Assembly: GCF_000485595.1 (NCBI RefSeq)
Contig: NW_014577130.1
Coordinates: 175,564-202,554, forward strand
Source of the DNA: Priapulus caudatus
Taxonomy: Eukaryota; Priapulida; Priapulimorpha; Priapulimorphida; Priapulidae
Direction: 5' to 3'
Length of the DNA stretch: 26,991 nucleotides
The translations under genes and the position numbers were made by a program. Shown one piece after another: positions 1 to 9,786 of the stretch (positions within the stretch are counted from its first letter, which is position 1; every line of letters begins with the position of its first letter). The notes below the pieces were generated by a model. It made no database searches. It saw nothing but the letters and a program-made list of their open reading frames with translations, and was not told where the DNA came from.

Positions 1-71
1 GTGTGTGTGTGTGTGTGTGTCGGTTGTGTCGTGTGGTGTGTGTGTGTGTGTGTGTGTGTCGTGGTTGTTGG

Positions 72-125
<54 letters not shown>

Positions 126-228
126 TGTGTGTGTGTGTGGGTGTGTGTGTGTGCGTGTGTGTTGGGGGGGGGTGTGTTTGTGTGTGTGTGTGTCTGGGAG
201 TGCGTGCGTGCGCGCGTGTGTGTATAAC
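1..228. repeat. Interrupted (GT)n microsatellite
   Basis: Nearly continuous GT dinucleotides, broken by short GGT, TCGG and G-run interruptions, starting at the first base of the window. The tract probably continues to the left. Its open frames encode only Val-Cys repeats and are artefacts of the dinucleotide. Confidence 0.97.
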
Positions 229-246
229 TCAAGGTTGTATTCACCC

Positions 247-352
247 CCGCACACACACGCACACGCGCGCGCACGGACATATGCTCTCATGCACCCTCGG
301 ACGCATACGCATAGCACATAGACACACACGCATCGCACGCACACACACATAC
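247..352. repeat. (CA/CG)n-rich tract complementary to the preceding GT tract
   Basis: CA, CGCA and GCGC dinucleotides on the plus strand, about 20 bases after the GT tract ends. The two tracts are complementary in inverted orientation and could pair as an imperfect stem. Confidence 0.85.
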
Positions 353-918
353 AGAAAATGGAACAGTATACATAACGTAACTCATTTACTATTACTTAAC
401 TACTAAACACATTATGCACTTCTCCGTCTCTCCGGCGTTTATTGGAAATGCTAACGACACATAATTGTCGTCGCACTTTATAGGTTTCACGTTAATTTTT
501 AATTTAAGAGAAAAACGCGATCTACGATTTTCCGTGTCTCGCAATAATCATCATTGAATGCCTCCCCCAGTGTGCTCTAGGCGCACGTAAACATGCAGTT
601 CGTTATTTGCTCGCACATCTTCGGTTGATATATGCCGCTCCATCTAAGAATGGATTCCGGTTTTTTTTTCTCCAGAAAGCATAGCAATAAGTGCACGCGC
701 ACGACGACGGGGTTTCTCCTCGGGGATATGGGAAGCAGAGGCAGCATTAGCTCTATACTTGCTTTCATCAGACATCATGCGCTCTGTTGATAGCACTAAG
801 GGTCGGCTGGCGCTTTTAAGATAGAATCTGAGGTGAAATGTTCGTCATTAGCTGCTTACATGCGTGCATGCGTGTGGAGAGGATCGGGCGGGCGGTGGCG
901 TGATCGTGTGGACGACGT
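353..918. other. Unique flank, no confident gene
   Basis: Mixed-composition sequence with no long repeat. The only item of note is a short minus-strand open frame at 644-775, listed separately. No tRNA, rRNA or recognised mobile-element terminus was seen. Confidence 0.6.
644..775 (-). pseudogene. Short protein-like open frame, possible gene or element remnant
   Basis: The minus-strand ATG at 773-775 opens 43 codons with normal amino-acid composition, starting MSDESKYRANAASASHIPEE. It reaches a homopolymer run (poly-T on the plus strand, near 661-669) a few codons before its stop. In another frame, protein-like sequence continues past this run to about 577. That is what a homopolymer length error or an old frameshift would produce. 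No family is recognised, and chance is a serious alternative. Confidence 0.15.
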
Positions 919-937
919 ACGTGTGTGTGCGCGTGTG

Positions 938-981
<44 letters not shown>

Positions 982-988
982 TGAGTGC

Positions 989-1046
<58 letters not shown>

Positions 1047-1090
1047 GTTCCTTGCCCCTCTCTCTCTCTTTGTGTGTGCGTGCGTGTGTT
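919..1090. repeat. Compound (GTGC)n-(GT)n microsatellite with a short CT tract
   Basis: A GTGC tetranucleotide run changes into pure GT near 990-1045. A short CT-rich stretch at about 1050-1070 and another GT/GTGC patch follow. Reading frames across it encode only Cys-Val-Arg-Ala repeats. Confidence 0.95.
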
Positions 1091-2190
1091 ACAGTTTTAT
1101 AGTGTATTTACGATAACTCCTTTTCAGACAGGAGAAAAACATTGATTAGAGGATCCCGTAATTTACACTCGTGTTCATTATATGGCTGCATCTATATACA
1201 TGACGAAGGTCATACAAAAAAATGCTTAGCCGTCAGGAACACGTCAGGAACACCGTATCTCATTCGTAGGTAATCCTTGCTATTAACATTAATTTTCTAA
1301 TAGATATAATGCTCTGTATGTCTGTGTTAGTATATCTGATGCAGCCGGGGTTGCTGTCTATACAACTATGTAGTCACAACTACCCACTCGCTAGTCGCGC
1401 CGCTCGCGTAGGGCCTACTCACGTTAAAATTACAATGCAATGACTTTATAATCAGCCCAACGAAGCACGAGTAGTTTGGTGCGTTAGTGGGTATGCGCAT
1501 GTTTACATTTTAATAGAATTATCCGTCCTTCCTTCCAATCTCGTATTAGAGTCTGCGAACCTATTTATCAAACTTGTTACTACTATATTTAATTAATCAT
1601 TGCGATGTGCCCGCTTTATGGACGAGTTAATTCAGTAGTAATCGCTCGAGGTTTCAATGTTTTATACAATACGACTGCGATAATAGCAGCTTGCTCGATG
1701 TTACATCGTTACGAGACTAAACGCCCACCTCATCGTGGTCTGCCGTTCGCCAACTGTCGATTTATATTTGATTATATTTCATTTAAATGTTAGAGTATAA
1801 TCACGCAAAGATGTGATTAAAACGCAAAGATCTTCTATTTGATTTTTGAATGAATTTTGAGAGTTTAAAGCAGGGTACGATTGGCCGCATTGCAGCGGCG
1901 CGTTCGAAATGTGTTACGCAATATTTTTTAAGAAACACGACAGCTTTTGTCGACCGGTTACGTTTCCGTTTCGGGAATCACAGTCACCCGACGGGGCGTC
2001 CACGACTAATGCTTCACCAAGCCGCATGAGATTATCTGGTCTACCCTACACCTGCTTCACACGCGAGCATTTACGCATTGTGAGCGCGAGGAATTCCATA
2101 AAATTTCTCTTGGTTCTATTAGCGCAACTGAAATCATCGATTTGAATTTTTGATGTACCGTACATGCGCGTACATCAACATAATATATAT
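1091..2190. other. Unique flank, about 1.1 kb, with possible interspersed-repeat fragments
   Basis: AT-leaning mixed sequence. No complete gene is supported. The right half (1801-2027) contains overlapping minus-strand open frames with protein-like composition, listed separately. The rest shows no repeat, RNA gene or splice-bounded frame that I can support. Confidence 0.55.
1801..2027 (-). pseudogene. Frame-broken, protein-like remnant, possibly from an interspersed repeat
   Basis: Two minus-strand frames overlap. One runs from ATG 2025-2027 to TAA 1914-1916 (37 aa, starting MRLGEALVVDAPSGDCDSRN). The second is open from about 1972 to TGA 1801-1803 and is basic at its start (KRKRNRSTKAVVFLKK). 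Each frame reads well where the other reads poorly, which suggests one ancestral sequence with a frameshift. I recognise no domain. It resembles the short translated pieces of dispersed repeats found in insect assemblies, but I cannot verify that. Confidence 0.2.
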
Positions 2191-2195
2191 TATAC

Positions 2196-2279
<84 letters not shown>

Positions 2280-2338
2280 CCACACAACACACACACACAC
2301 ACATACACACACACACATACACACGCACATGCGCACAC

Positions 2339-2406
<68 letters not shown>
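2191..2406. repeat. (AC)n microsatellite, about 215 bp
   Basis: Long AC runs, with a short interrupted middle (CACAACC, ACATAC, GCGCAC, about 2278-2345) between two pure tracts. Open frames on either strand are Thr-His or Cys-Val repeats and are rejected as genes. Confidence 0.97.
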
Positions 2407-2407
<1 letters not shown>

Positions 2408-2498
2408 ACAAATTCAAATAATAGGTAGAGGGTGTTTAAGTTTTAATACGCGAGCTTTCGGGACGTACATCTATTCCTCAAGCTGTCAGCTGAAAGCC

Positions 2499-2795
2499 TG
2501 AGGAAGAGAGGTGGGGAGAAGGTGGTGGAGGAGGAGGAGGGGGAGAAGCGGAGGAGGAGGAGTAGGAGGAGGAGGTGAGGAGAGGAAGGAGAAGTGGAGA
2601 GGAGGAGGAAGAAAAGGAGCGAGGAGGAGAGGAGGAGAGAAAGAGAGGAGGTGGAGGAGAAGCGAGGAGAAGGAGGAGGAGGAGAGGAGGTGGAGGAAGA
2701 GGAGGGGGAGAACGTGGGGAGAAGGTGGCGGAGGAGGAAAAGGGGGAGAAAGTTGAAGAGGAGGAGGAAGGGGGAGAAGGAGGAGAATTTGTGGC
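2499..2795. repeat. Polypurine (GGA/GAA)n block of copy 1
   Basis: About 295 bases of almost pure purine on the plus strand, mainly GGA and GGAGAA with a few T and C interruptions. Long purine/pyrimidine tracts of this kind can adopt triplex (H-DNA) structure. The matching block at 11553-11792 marks the start of copy 2. Arg-Gly-Glu and Ser-Pro frames across it are low-complexity artefacts. Confidence 0.93.
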
Positions 2796-2796
2796 G

Positions 2797-3641
2797 GGCG
2801 GGATTTGTCCTGATACCATATTCCTTGCTTCCATGTCCGTTCATATTAGGTAGTATTTTTTGCTTGATCATGCTCTGGCCTTAACGAATATTGCTGAACT
2901 CGTAGCTGAAAGTAGAAAAGTAGAAACGCTCACGCCCGAATGACTATTATGCCGAGGGCCTCACGTTATATTACTAAATCCCACGCGCAAACTGTCAACT
3001 TCGTAAACGCGAACGATGAAGATTTGCAAGCGTGTTGCCATTTTTTCGAACCCCAACGTCATTATTTTTACTACGTCGTGTTGCAGGCAATTTTGTATAC
3101 GCTATTTGATCATTTTTCTACGCAGGTCAGCTGCAATAATTTTGATGATTGAAAGTGCGTGTGTATCTAGGGTCACCGTTGCCATTTTAGGAGGAAATTG
3201 CACTACAGAATTCAAGTAAAGCCTATAATTCCGCTAACATAATAGGACTGACATAAGGACTGAGAGCAGACGACTCACTTAGGTATAAACGATCAGAAAA
3301 TAGCGGCGAAGTGTCTCATACGGTCACCACGAGGTACCCGTGTGATCATTGTCAAGAATATCTATACATACATTATATACATACATTATATATATACAGG
3401 ATACAGGCTCTATTTAAAGCTGGATATATTTGTACATTTTTGCTAACGTCCCGGGAATTCTACATCTGTGTATATGGTATGAATACGCTTATTAAATGTA
3501 GAAACGCTGCTTTACTTTACTTATCGTAAGCTTTCGTTCCCTGCTGTATATGCACGCACACTGAAACTATGGTGTTTAAATTCGCGCATGTCTCTAATCG
3601 CTGACGACATTCCGTACATGGAGGCAACGCTGGCCGCCGAC

Positions 3642-3681
<40 letters not shown>

Positions 3682-4134
3682 TCACTTTAACAGTTGTGCA
3701 TATATAGCCTTTTATAGCATTCACACCAGTCTTTGATAGAATCAAGAGAAAGTGGTTTGCGGTTCGCGAAGCCAATTAAGAGGCGATTACGCGATACGCA
3801 ATCCCCGTGTCGGCGCGCGGCTATGATTTTGTCTGCTTTAGTAACGTAAACGAGTGTTAGTCGCTCAAATCTGAATAATAATAATTATAATACGATGTGA
3901 GCGATTTTATCAGCTTCTATCAGAGACACAGTTGAAGCACAGTGCGCCGCGCGCCAGTAATGGCTCGCATTGCTGCCTCTCTAAACTACTTCTCGCCTGT
4001 CGCTCGTCGTCTTCTCAGCGCTTACGATATCACTTAATCTTATGATATCTTATATCCACTTACTATACGTGGCTCTTTTCTCAATGTAAGCCACCTAATT
4101 ATTTTGCGTCGTCTCTAGCAAAAGTCGCGGACAG
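2797..4134. repeat. Segment B, copy 1 (no gene identified)
   Basis: About 1.3 kb of mixed sequence, repeated at 11793-13140 with scattered substitutions and many 1-2 base indels. It contains a (TACATATA)-type stretch at about 3360-3402 and an (AC)15 tract at 3645-3674. The open frames found in it shift or break in the other copy, so no coding region is supported. Confidence 0.85.
3645..3674. repeat. (AC)n microsatellite in segment B
   Basis: About 15 AC units. The equivalent tract in copy 2 (12643-12660) has about 9 units, a length difference between the two copies. Confidence 0.95.
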
Positions 4135-5703
4135 GATCAAGCAGCGGAAGCATAGCAATAGCAGGAGCAGCAGTAGGAGCAGCCCAGCAGCAGCATAAGC
4201 AGCAGCAGCAGCAGCCAGCCCAGCCAGCAGCAGCCAGCCCAGCAGCAGCAGCCAGCAGCATAGCAGCCAGCAGCAGCAGCAGCCAGCATGAGCAGCAGCA
4301 GCAGCAGCAGAGTAGAGCAGCAGGCAGCAGCATGAGCGAGCAGCAGCAGCAGCGAGAGCAGCAGCAGCGAGCAGCCAGAGCAGCAGCAGCAGCAGCAGCA
4401 TGAGCAGCAGCAGCAGCAGCAGCTAGGCAGCAGCAGCAGCAGCATGAGCAGCAGCAGGAGCAGCAGCACGCAGCAGCAGCAGCGCAGCAGCATCGAGCAG
4501 CCAGCAGCAGGAGCAGTAGGAGCCAGCAGCCAGAACAGTAGCGCAGCAGGCAGGCAAGAGCAGCAGCAGCAGCAGCAGCAGGCAGCAGCCATGAGCGGCA
4601 GCAGCAAAGCAGAAGCAGGTAGCAGAAACAGCTAGCAGCAGAGCAGAGCAGCAGCAGCAGCAGCAGAGCAGCACAGCAGCAGCAGACCAGCCAGCAGCGC
4701 AGCAGCCGCAGAGCAGCAGCAGCATGCACAGCAAGCAGCAGCAGCAGCAGTAGGAGCAGCAGCAGCCAGGCATGCAGCAGACAGCAGCATGAGCAGCAGC
4801 CAGCAGCCAGCAGCAGCAATAGCAGCATGCAGCAGCAGCAGCAGCAGCAGCAGCATGAGCCAGCAGCAGCGCAGCAGCAGCAGTAGGAGCAGCAGCAGGA
4901 AACAGTAGCAGCAGGAGCAAGAGCAGCCAGCGCAGGCATGAGCAGCAGCAGCAGCAGCAGTAGCGGAGCCAGCAGCAGAAACAGTAGCAGCAGGGAGCCA
5001 AGAGCAGCCAGCAGCAGCCAGCAGGCAGCAGCATGAGCCAGGCCAGCCAGCAGCAGGAACAGGTAGCAGAAACAGTAGCAGCAGGAGCAAGAGCAGCAGC
5101 AGCAGGCAGCGAGGCAGCCAGCAAGCAGCATGAGCCCCAGCATGCAGCAGCAGCAGCAGCAGCAGCATGAGGCAGCAGCAGCAGCCAGCAGCGCAGGAGC
5201 AGCAGCAGCAGCAGCCAGCAGCAGCCAGGAGCAGCAGCAGAGCCAGCAGTAGCAGAGGCAGGCAGCACTGAGCAGCAGCAATGAGCAGCATGAGCAGCAG
5301 CAGAAACAGTAGCAGCAGCAGCAGGAAAACAGCCAGCAGCAGCAGCAGAGGAGGAGGAGGAGGAGGAGCACAGCAGCAGCCAGCAGCAGCATGAGCAGCC
5401 AGCAGCAGCAGCCGCCGCCAGCAGCAGCAGCAGCAGAAGCAACAGCAATAGCAGGAGCAGCAGCAGCAGCAGCAGCATGAGCAGCATGAGCAGCAGCAGC
5501 ATGAGCAGCAGCAGAAACAGCAGCAGCAGGAGCAGCAGCAGCAGCAGCAGCAGCAGCGCAGCAGCAGCAGGCAGCGCAGAGCAGCCAGCAGTAGCAGCAG
5601 TAGCAGCAGCAGGAGCAGCAGCAGCATGAGCAGCAGCAGCACATGAGCAGCATGAGCAGCAGCAGGAGCAGCACAGCGCAGCAGGCAGGCAGCAGCAGCC
5701 AGC

Positions 5704-5737
<34 letters not shown>

Positions 5738-5848
5738 CAGAGCAGCATGAGCAGCATGAGCAGCAGCCAGCAGCAGCAGCAGCAGCAGCAAGCAGCAGCA
5801 GGCAGGCAGCAGCAGCAGCAGCAGCAGCGCAGCAGCAGCAGGAGCCAG
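4135..5848. repeat. CAG/CTG-rich array of copy 1, about 1.7 kb
   Basis: Almost the whole stretch is CAG trinucleotide on the plus strand, with recurring interruptions: CATGAG, CAGGAG, CAGTAG, CAGAAACAG, CCAGC, and a GGA run at 5347-5369. The interruption pattern from 4970 to 5848 is collinear with 17415-18328, so this is a structured array. The minus strand has very long frames of Leu/Cys/Ala because CTG, GCT and TGC contain no stops. The plus polyQ frame is broken by TAG and by phase shifts at CCAGC. I do not regard any of these frames as genes. Confidence 0.93.
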
Positions 5849-6046
5849 CAGGAGAACTAGATTTTTAAGGCGTATACTGGCACTTTCCGTTACTGCAGAT
5901 TATAAGTGCGGATCGGTGTGCGCTTTTCAAGTGACTATACGTTGCTCTCGGGTGGATGGAGATGGATCAGCGTGTTATTGGCGCCAACAGCAGTCACTAC
6001 CGAATAATCGGTCTCCATATTAGTCACGATAAACAGCATAAAGCGA

Positions 6047-6721
6047 TACCTGTACCTCATACTTGTACCTCATACCTGTACATCACACCTGTACGCTCAT
6101 ACCTGTTACCTATACTTGTACTCAATACTTGTACCCATACCTGTACATCACACCTGTACCTCATACCTGAACCTCAGACCTGACCTCAGTACTGCTCCTA
6201 TACTGCTTACCTCAACCTGTACCTCATGTCCTCATACCTGTACCTCATACTATGTACCTCATACCTGACCTCATACCTGTACCTCATACTTGCTACTGCA
6301 TACCTGTACCTCATACCTGTACCTCATACCTGAACCTTCAGACCTGTACCTCATACATGTTCTCATACCTGTAACCTACACCTGTACTCATACCTTGTAC
6401 CTCATACCTGTACCTCATACCTGTACCTCATACTGTACCTCATACCAGTTACTCTCATACCTGTACCTCACACCTGTACCTCATACCTGTACCTCATACC
6501 TGTACCTCATACCTGTACCTCATACCTGTACCTCACACCTGTACCTCATACCGTACCTCATACCTGTACCTCATACCTGACTACCTTATACCTGTACCTT
6601 ATACTGTACCTCATACCTGTCGACCTCATACCTGTCCATACCTGTACCTCATACCTGTACTCACACTGTACCTCAACCGCGTACCTCATACCTGTACCTC
6701 ATACCTGTACCGCATACCTGT
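6047..6721. repeat. 13-nt minisatellite (CATACCTGTACCT)n
   Basis: Dozens of units of CATACCTGTACCT with common TACTTGT and CACACCTGT variants and many short indels. A 13-nt unit is not a multiple of three and has no stop in any plus frame, so reading through it gives a 13-residue repeat (YLYLIPVPHTCTS type). The resulting frames are a property of the unit and are not evidence for a gene. Confidence 0.95.
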
Positions 6722-6924
6722 GCGCGCAATGATTACGCGAGAGCAGACGAACCTATTGACGCGTTTGTGTATCTACTCATCGCGCAAATTAATGGTTGAT
6801 TAGCCAACGGTATACTCTCATTAGTCTCACGGGCGGTTCAGATATAGGAAATAATTATAGGGTCAGCGTAAACCACGGGTGCTTGCCACACGATACCACA
6901 ACACCGTGATGGCAGCAACTAGTG

Positions 6925-7001
6925 GTTGTATGTGCGCTCGTGCGTGTGCGTGCGGGGCACGCGTGCGTGTGTGCGTGCGTGTGTGTGTACGTATGTGTGT
7001 G

Positions 7002-7043
<42 letters not shown>

Positions 7044-7107
7044 GTGGGTCTGTGTGTGTGTGTGTGTGCCGTGCGTGCGTGCGTGCGTGCGGGCGCGCGC
7101 GCGCGTA
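6925..7107. repeat. (GTGC)n/(GT)n compound microsatellite
   Basis: GTGCGTGC and GT dinucleotides with short interruptions, ending in a GCGCGC run. The matching tract in copy 3 is 19425-19607. Confidence 0.95.
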
Positions 7108-7138
7108 TGTCTGAGCAAGCGTGTGCATATAAACGTGA

Positions 7139-7382
7139 TGTTATAGCGTATATACGTATAAACAAATAGCGCATATAGCGTAGCGTAATACGTATAAACA
7201 AATAACGCATATAAGTAGCGTATATGCTGAGCGTATAAGTAGCGTATATAGAAGCGTATAGTAGTTAGCGTATAGTAGCGTATAGAAGCGTATAGTAGCG
7301 TATATAGAAGCGTATAGTAGCGTACATAGTAGCGTATAGTAGCCGTATATAGTAGCGTATAGTAGCGTATATAGAGCATATA
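7139..7382. repeat. TAGTAGCGTATA-type minisatellite, 10-12 nt unit
   Basis: Units such as TATAGTAGCG and TATATAGAAGCG alternate for about 240 bp, directly upstream of the inverted-repeat element. The copy 3 counterpart is 19644-19907 and is more regular. Minus-strand frames read Tyr-Thr-Leu-Leu repeats and are rejected as genes. Confidence 0.92.
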
Positions 7383-7420
7383 GCGTATGAACATAATAAC
7401 GTATAAGCAACTGCTGCCCG

Positions 7421-7428
7421 TATATAAA
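7421..7428 (+). promoter_or_regulatory. TATA-box-like site in the left arm
   Basis: TATATAAA followed by GGCCGCC, a good match to a eukaryotic TATA box. It is kept in copy 3 at 19938-19945 but missing from the right arm of the same element. No transcript start can be shown. Confidence 0.25.
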
Positions 7429-7644
7429 GGCCGCCGCACACCAGCCGATTTTTACAAAACGATGAAGCGATGAATGCGATGAAGCGATGAAGCGCATGTA
7501 GGTGTGCGGCGCACACCTACGATAATTTCGGCAAGGTGAATGTCATGTGACACGGGCACGTTCAGCTATTGGCTGTTCAATATTTATCGCACACGATTTC
7601 CTGAGGTCACGCGCACACACAAAATCGCGTCCAAATAATCGGTT

Positions 7645-7668
7645 CAAAATCAAACATGTTTGATTTTG
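7645..7668. repeat. Perfect 24-bp palindrome
   Basis: CAAAATCAAACATGTTTGATTTTG equals its own reverse complement. It lies inside the inverted-repeat element and is identical in copy 3 (20163-20186). Confidence 0.9.
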
Positions 7669-8059
7669 GAACGCATCACCCGATAACAATAAAATCGTCT
7701 ACAATGAACCCCGCACACCTACATCGTTTCATCGCTTCATCGCTTCATCGCTTCAGGCGTTTGTAAAAATCGGCCTGGTGTGCGCGGCGCTTAAGCAGTT
7801 ATGAAACGTTTTTTATCTGTAATATCGCTAACGATATCTGAGCTCGTCACAGATTCGCAAGAAGTCGTAGTAATAATAAATTGCGCGTTCGTTGTTTTGT
7901 GTTTTGTTATTATTGGCCTTTAATTGAATTTATATTTCATTATGAATATTTTTGCGCGCGGCATACACTCGGTCACGGACAACGTTAGATACACAGGTTC
8001 GATCATAAACACCACCCGCATGTGTAATTTACTTTTGCTGCAAACTAGCGAATTCTCAG

Positions 8060-8104
8060 CCCCCTCCCACCCCTCTCCCTCTCTCTCTCTCTCTCTCTGT
8101 TTGT
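8060..8104. repeat. CT-rich tract
   Basis: CCCTCTCC followed by (CT)n and TGTTTGTCTCTG. The equivalent in copy 3 (about 20566-20630) has a longer CT run. Confidence 0.88.
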
Positions 8105-8220
8105 CTCTGTGGTCTCGCGTTTTCACTCTCGCATGCCCGCATGTACGCACGCCGTGAACACGCATTTAACCAGCGCGCACCCACGTCTATCTATGCATCA
8201 CATGTTGGCGCGTTAATCAG

Positions 8221-8520
8221 CATGCACCACGCACGCACGCACGCACGCACGTGTGTTTGCACGCACGTCGACCTACCTACATACGTCTGCACGCACGTTA
8301 TGGAGCGCGCACGCACGTAGTCACGCACGCATTCAGACACATACATTTGTACGCACGTCGACCTATCTACCTACGTACATATAGCTGCACGCACGTTATG
8401 GAGCGCGCACGCACGTAGTCACGCACGCATTCAAACACATACATTTGTACGCACGTCGACCTATCTACCTACGTACATATAGCTGCATGCACGTTATGGA
8501 GCACGCACTCACGCACACGC
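8221..8520. repeat. About 98-bp tandem repeat, three units, with GCAC flank
   Basis: Each unit contains GCACGTCGACCTA, CTACGTACATATAGCTGCA, TTATGGAGC and ACATACATTTGTAC. GTCGAC marks occur at 8267, 8357 and 8455, so spacings are 90 and 98 bp. A (GCAC)n run lies upstream and CACACGCGCG downstream. Copy 3 has one more unit. Confidence 0.88.
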
Positions 8521-9265
8521 ACACACACACACGCGCGCGCGTATGTATGTTTTGTACTACATGCACTCACATGCTTACGCAGGCTCGCGTGAAATGGGAC
8601 GGCTCAGCGACATTAGTCTACATTTGATCTAGATTAATGCTCATGTTCGATCGCACCAACTTTATACCATTTCACAGTGAACGCTATCGACAATCCCACT
8701 GTTATATTAAATTAGAACGGATGTGCTAGTATTCGCTACACCGATGCCAACTGCACACTTCACTGCGGGCATGCTGTGCCGCCGAGCGTCCATATGGCAC
8801 GCCCAAGCAGACGCAACGCACTAGCGCAGCTCGCAAACACGATATGACGCCGCGGATTGCGCTCGACGACGACGGCGACGACGATTGCTGTCATTTACAA
8901 TTCGCATCGATTCGTATTGTCGCTCGTAATGTCCGCTACATTACGTTGCTCGCAGAATCACTCGACTCATTGCTTTGTAATTGCGACGCGTCTATTGCGA
9001 CAGCAGTCGCAACCGTGGCGGTCTGTGGCGGCGCGCGGAAGCAGCAGAGAAGGTCGTAAGGGCGCGCCGACCGTTATATTGCTTCTGTGTCACTAAGCAT
9101 GGCTGCGCGACACGCCGTCGCAAGTAACGGAAGATAATGCCTAAGTCGCGTTGTATTATTTATCGGCTATCAGATTATTTGTGGATTGTTTTCACGTAAA
9201 TTTATAGTAAAATCAGTGCTCCCGCCAGGGCACTGCATGTGTCGCCGCGTAAACGCTTCTTAATG

Positions 9266-9301
9266 CACACAAAGCACGCACGCATGCACGCACGCACGCA
9301 T

Positions 9302-9332
<31 letters not shown>

Positions 9333-9556
9333 CACGCACACAAGCACGCACGCACGCAAGTACACACGCACACACACACGCACGCACGCACGCACGCACG
9401 CATGCACGTACGCACGCACGCACGCACGCACACATACGCACGCACACGCGCATACACGCAAGCGCACGCACACGCACACATACGCACGCACACACACGCG
9501 CGCACACACAGACCCGCACCCACGCATGCACGTACGCATAAACACGCGCACAAACA
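9266..9556. repeat. (CGCA)n/(CA)n compound microsatellite, segment D copy 1
   Basis: CGCA tetranucleotides mixed with CACACA and a few CATG/CATA interruptions. The interruption order is shared with 13612-13950 and 21915-22270, which supports duplication of the whole tract. Confidence 0.95.
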
Positions 9557-9741
9557 AACATGTATACATACAACGTGATAATTATTTTAAACGGTAGAAA
9601 CAATAATTCAACAAGTATTGTTGCAAATTGATGAATTATCTCTGGCTCTCTGAGACAGTTGTGACCATGCAGTTGTGAGTCATCTTGCATCTTGACATCT
9701 TTGTCACTGCATAACAATATAATGGCCTCTTTACTTCACAG

Positions 9742-9786
9742 TCGGAAGCAGAAGTTAGTGAAGACGATGAAGATATCATTATTTAA
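9742..9786 (+). CDS. Candidate terminal coding exon, acidic C-terminus (partial), copy 1
   Basis: A pyrimidine-rich acceptor (CTCTTTACTTCACAG, ending at 9741), with a branch-like TGCATAAC about 30 bases upstream, precedes an open frame. The frame reads SEAEVSEDDEDIII and then TAA (9784-9786). Short acidic tails of this sort are common at the ends of nuclear proteins, but the peptide is too short to name a family. AATAAA at 10154-10159 would give a 3' UTR of about 370-390 bases. The upstream exons would have to lie further left and I could not identify them. The 45 bases are identical in all three copies of D. Chance is possible because the frame is short. Confidence 0.3.
   Translation, partial: SEAEVSEDDEDIII

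Larger units (their letters stand above)
7409..7800. mobile_element. Inverted-repeat (foldback/MITE-like) element, copy 1
   Basis: The left arm (about 7409-7509) and right arm (about 7707-7800) are inverted copies. Both contain AACTGCT, a GCCGCGCACACCAG-like block, CCGATTTTTACAAA, several GATGAAGC 8-mers and GTAGGTGTGCGG. The left arm has an extra block of about 10 bp containing TATATAAA (7421-7428). The interior has two further palindromes: 7498-7520 (11-bp arms, 1-nt centre) and 7645-7668 (perfect, 24 bp). No transposase and no clear target-site duplication are seen, so element status is inferred. A structural or regulatory foldback is an alternative. Confidence 0.55.
5849..8827. repeat. 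Segment C, copy 1
   Basis: About 3 kb, repeated at 18329-21464 and absent from copy 2. It holds the 13-nt minisatellite, GTGC tract, TAGCG minisatellite, inverted-repeat element, CT tract and 98-bp tandem repeat, in the same order in both copies. Between these, 7801-8060 and 8521-8827 show no supported gene. Confidence 0.88.

Noticed and set aside
2057-2428. Cys-Val and Thr-His frames over the AC tract
   Set aside because: Dinucleotide repeats are open in all frames, so there is no coding information.
4115-5791. 558-codon minus-strand open frame and similar long frames over the CAG arrays
   Set aside because: The peptide is only Leu, Cys and Ala. CTG, GCT and TGC contain no stops, so any phase stays open. 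The frames overlap each other in several phases and shift between copies.
6047-6721. Possible CRISPR-like array
   Set aside because: The units are contiguous 13-mers with no unique spacers, and the window is eukaryotic.
8844-9059. 71-codon plus-strand frame at the start of segment D
   Set aside because: The same stretch in copies 2 and 3 is frame-shifted near its start and again inside, and no splice signals bound it.
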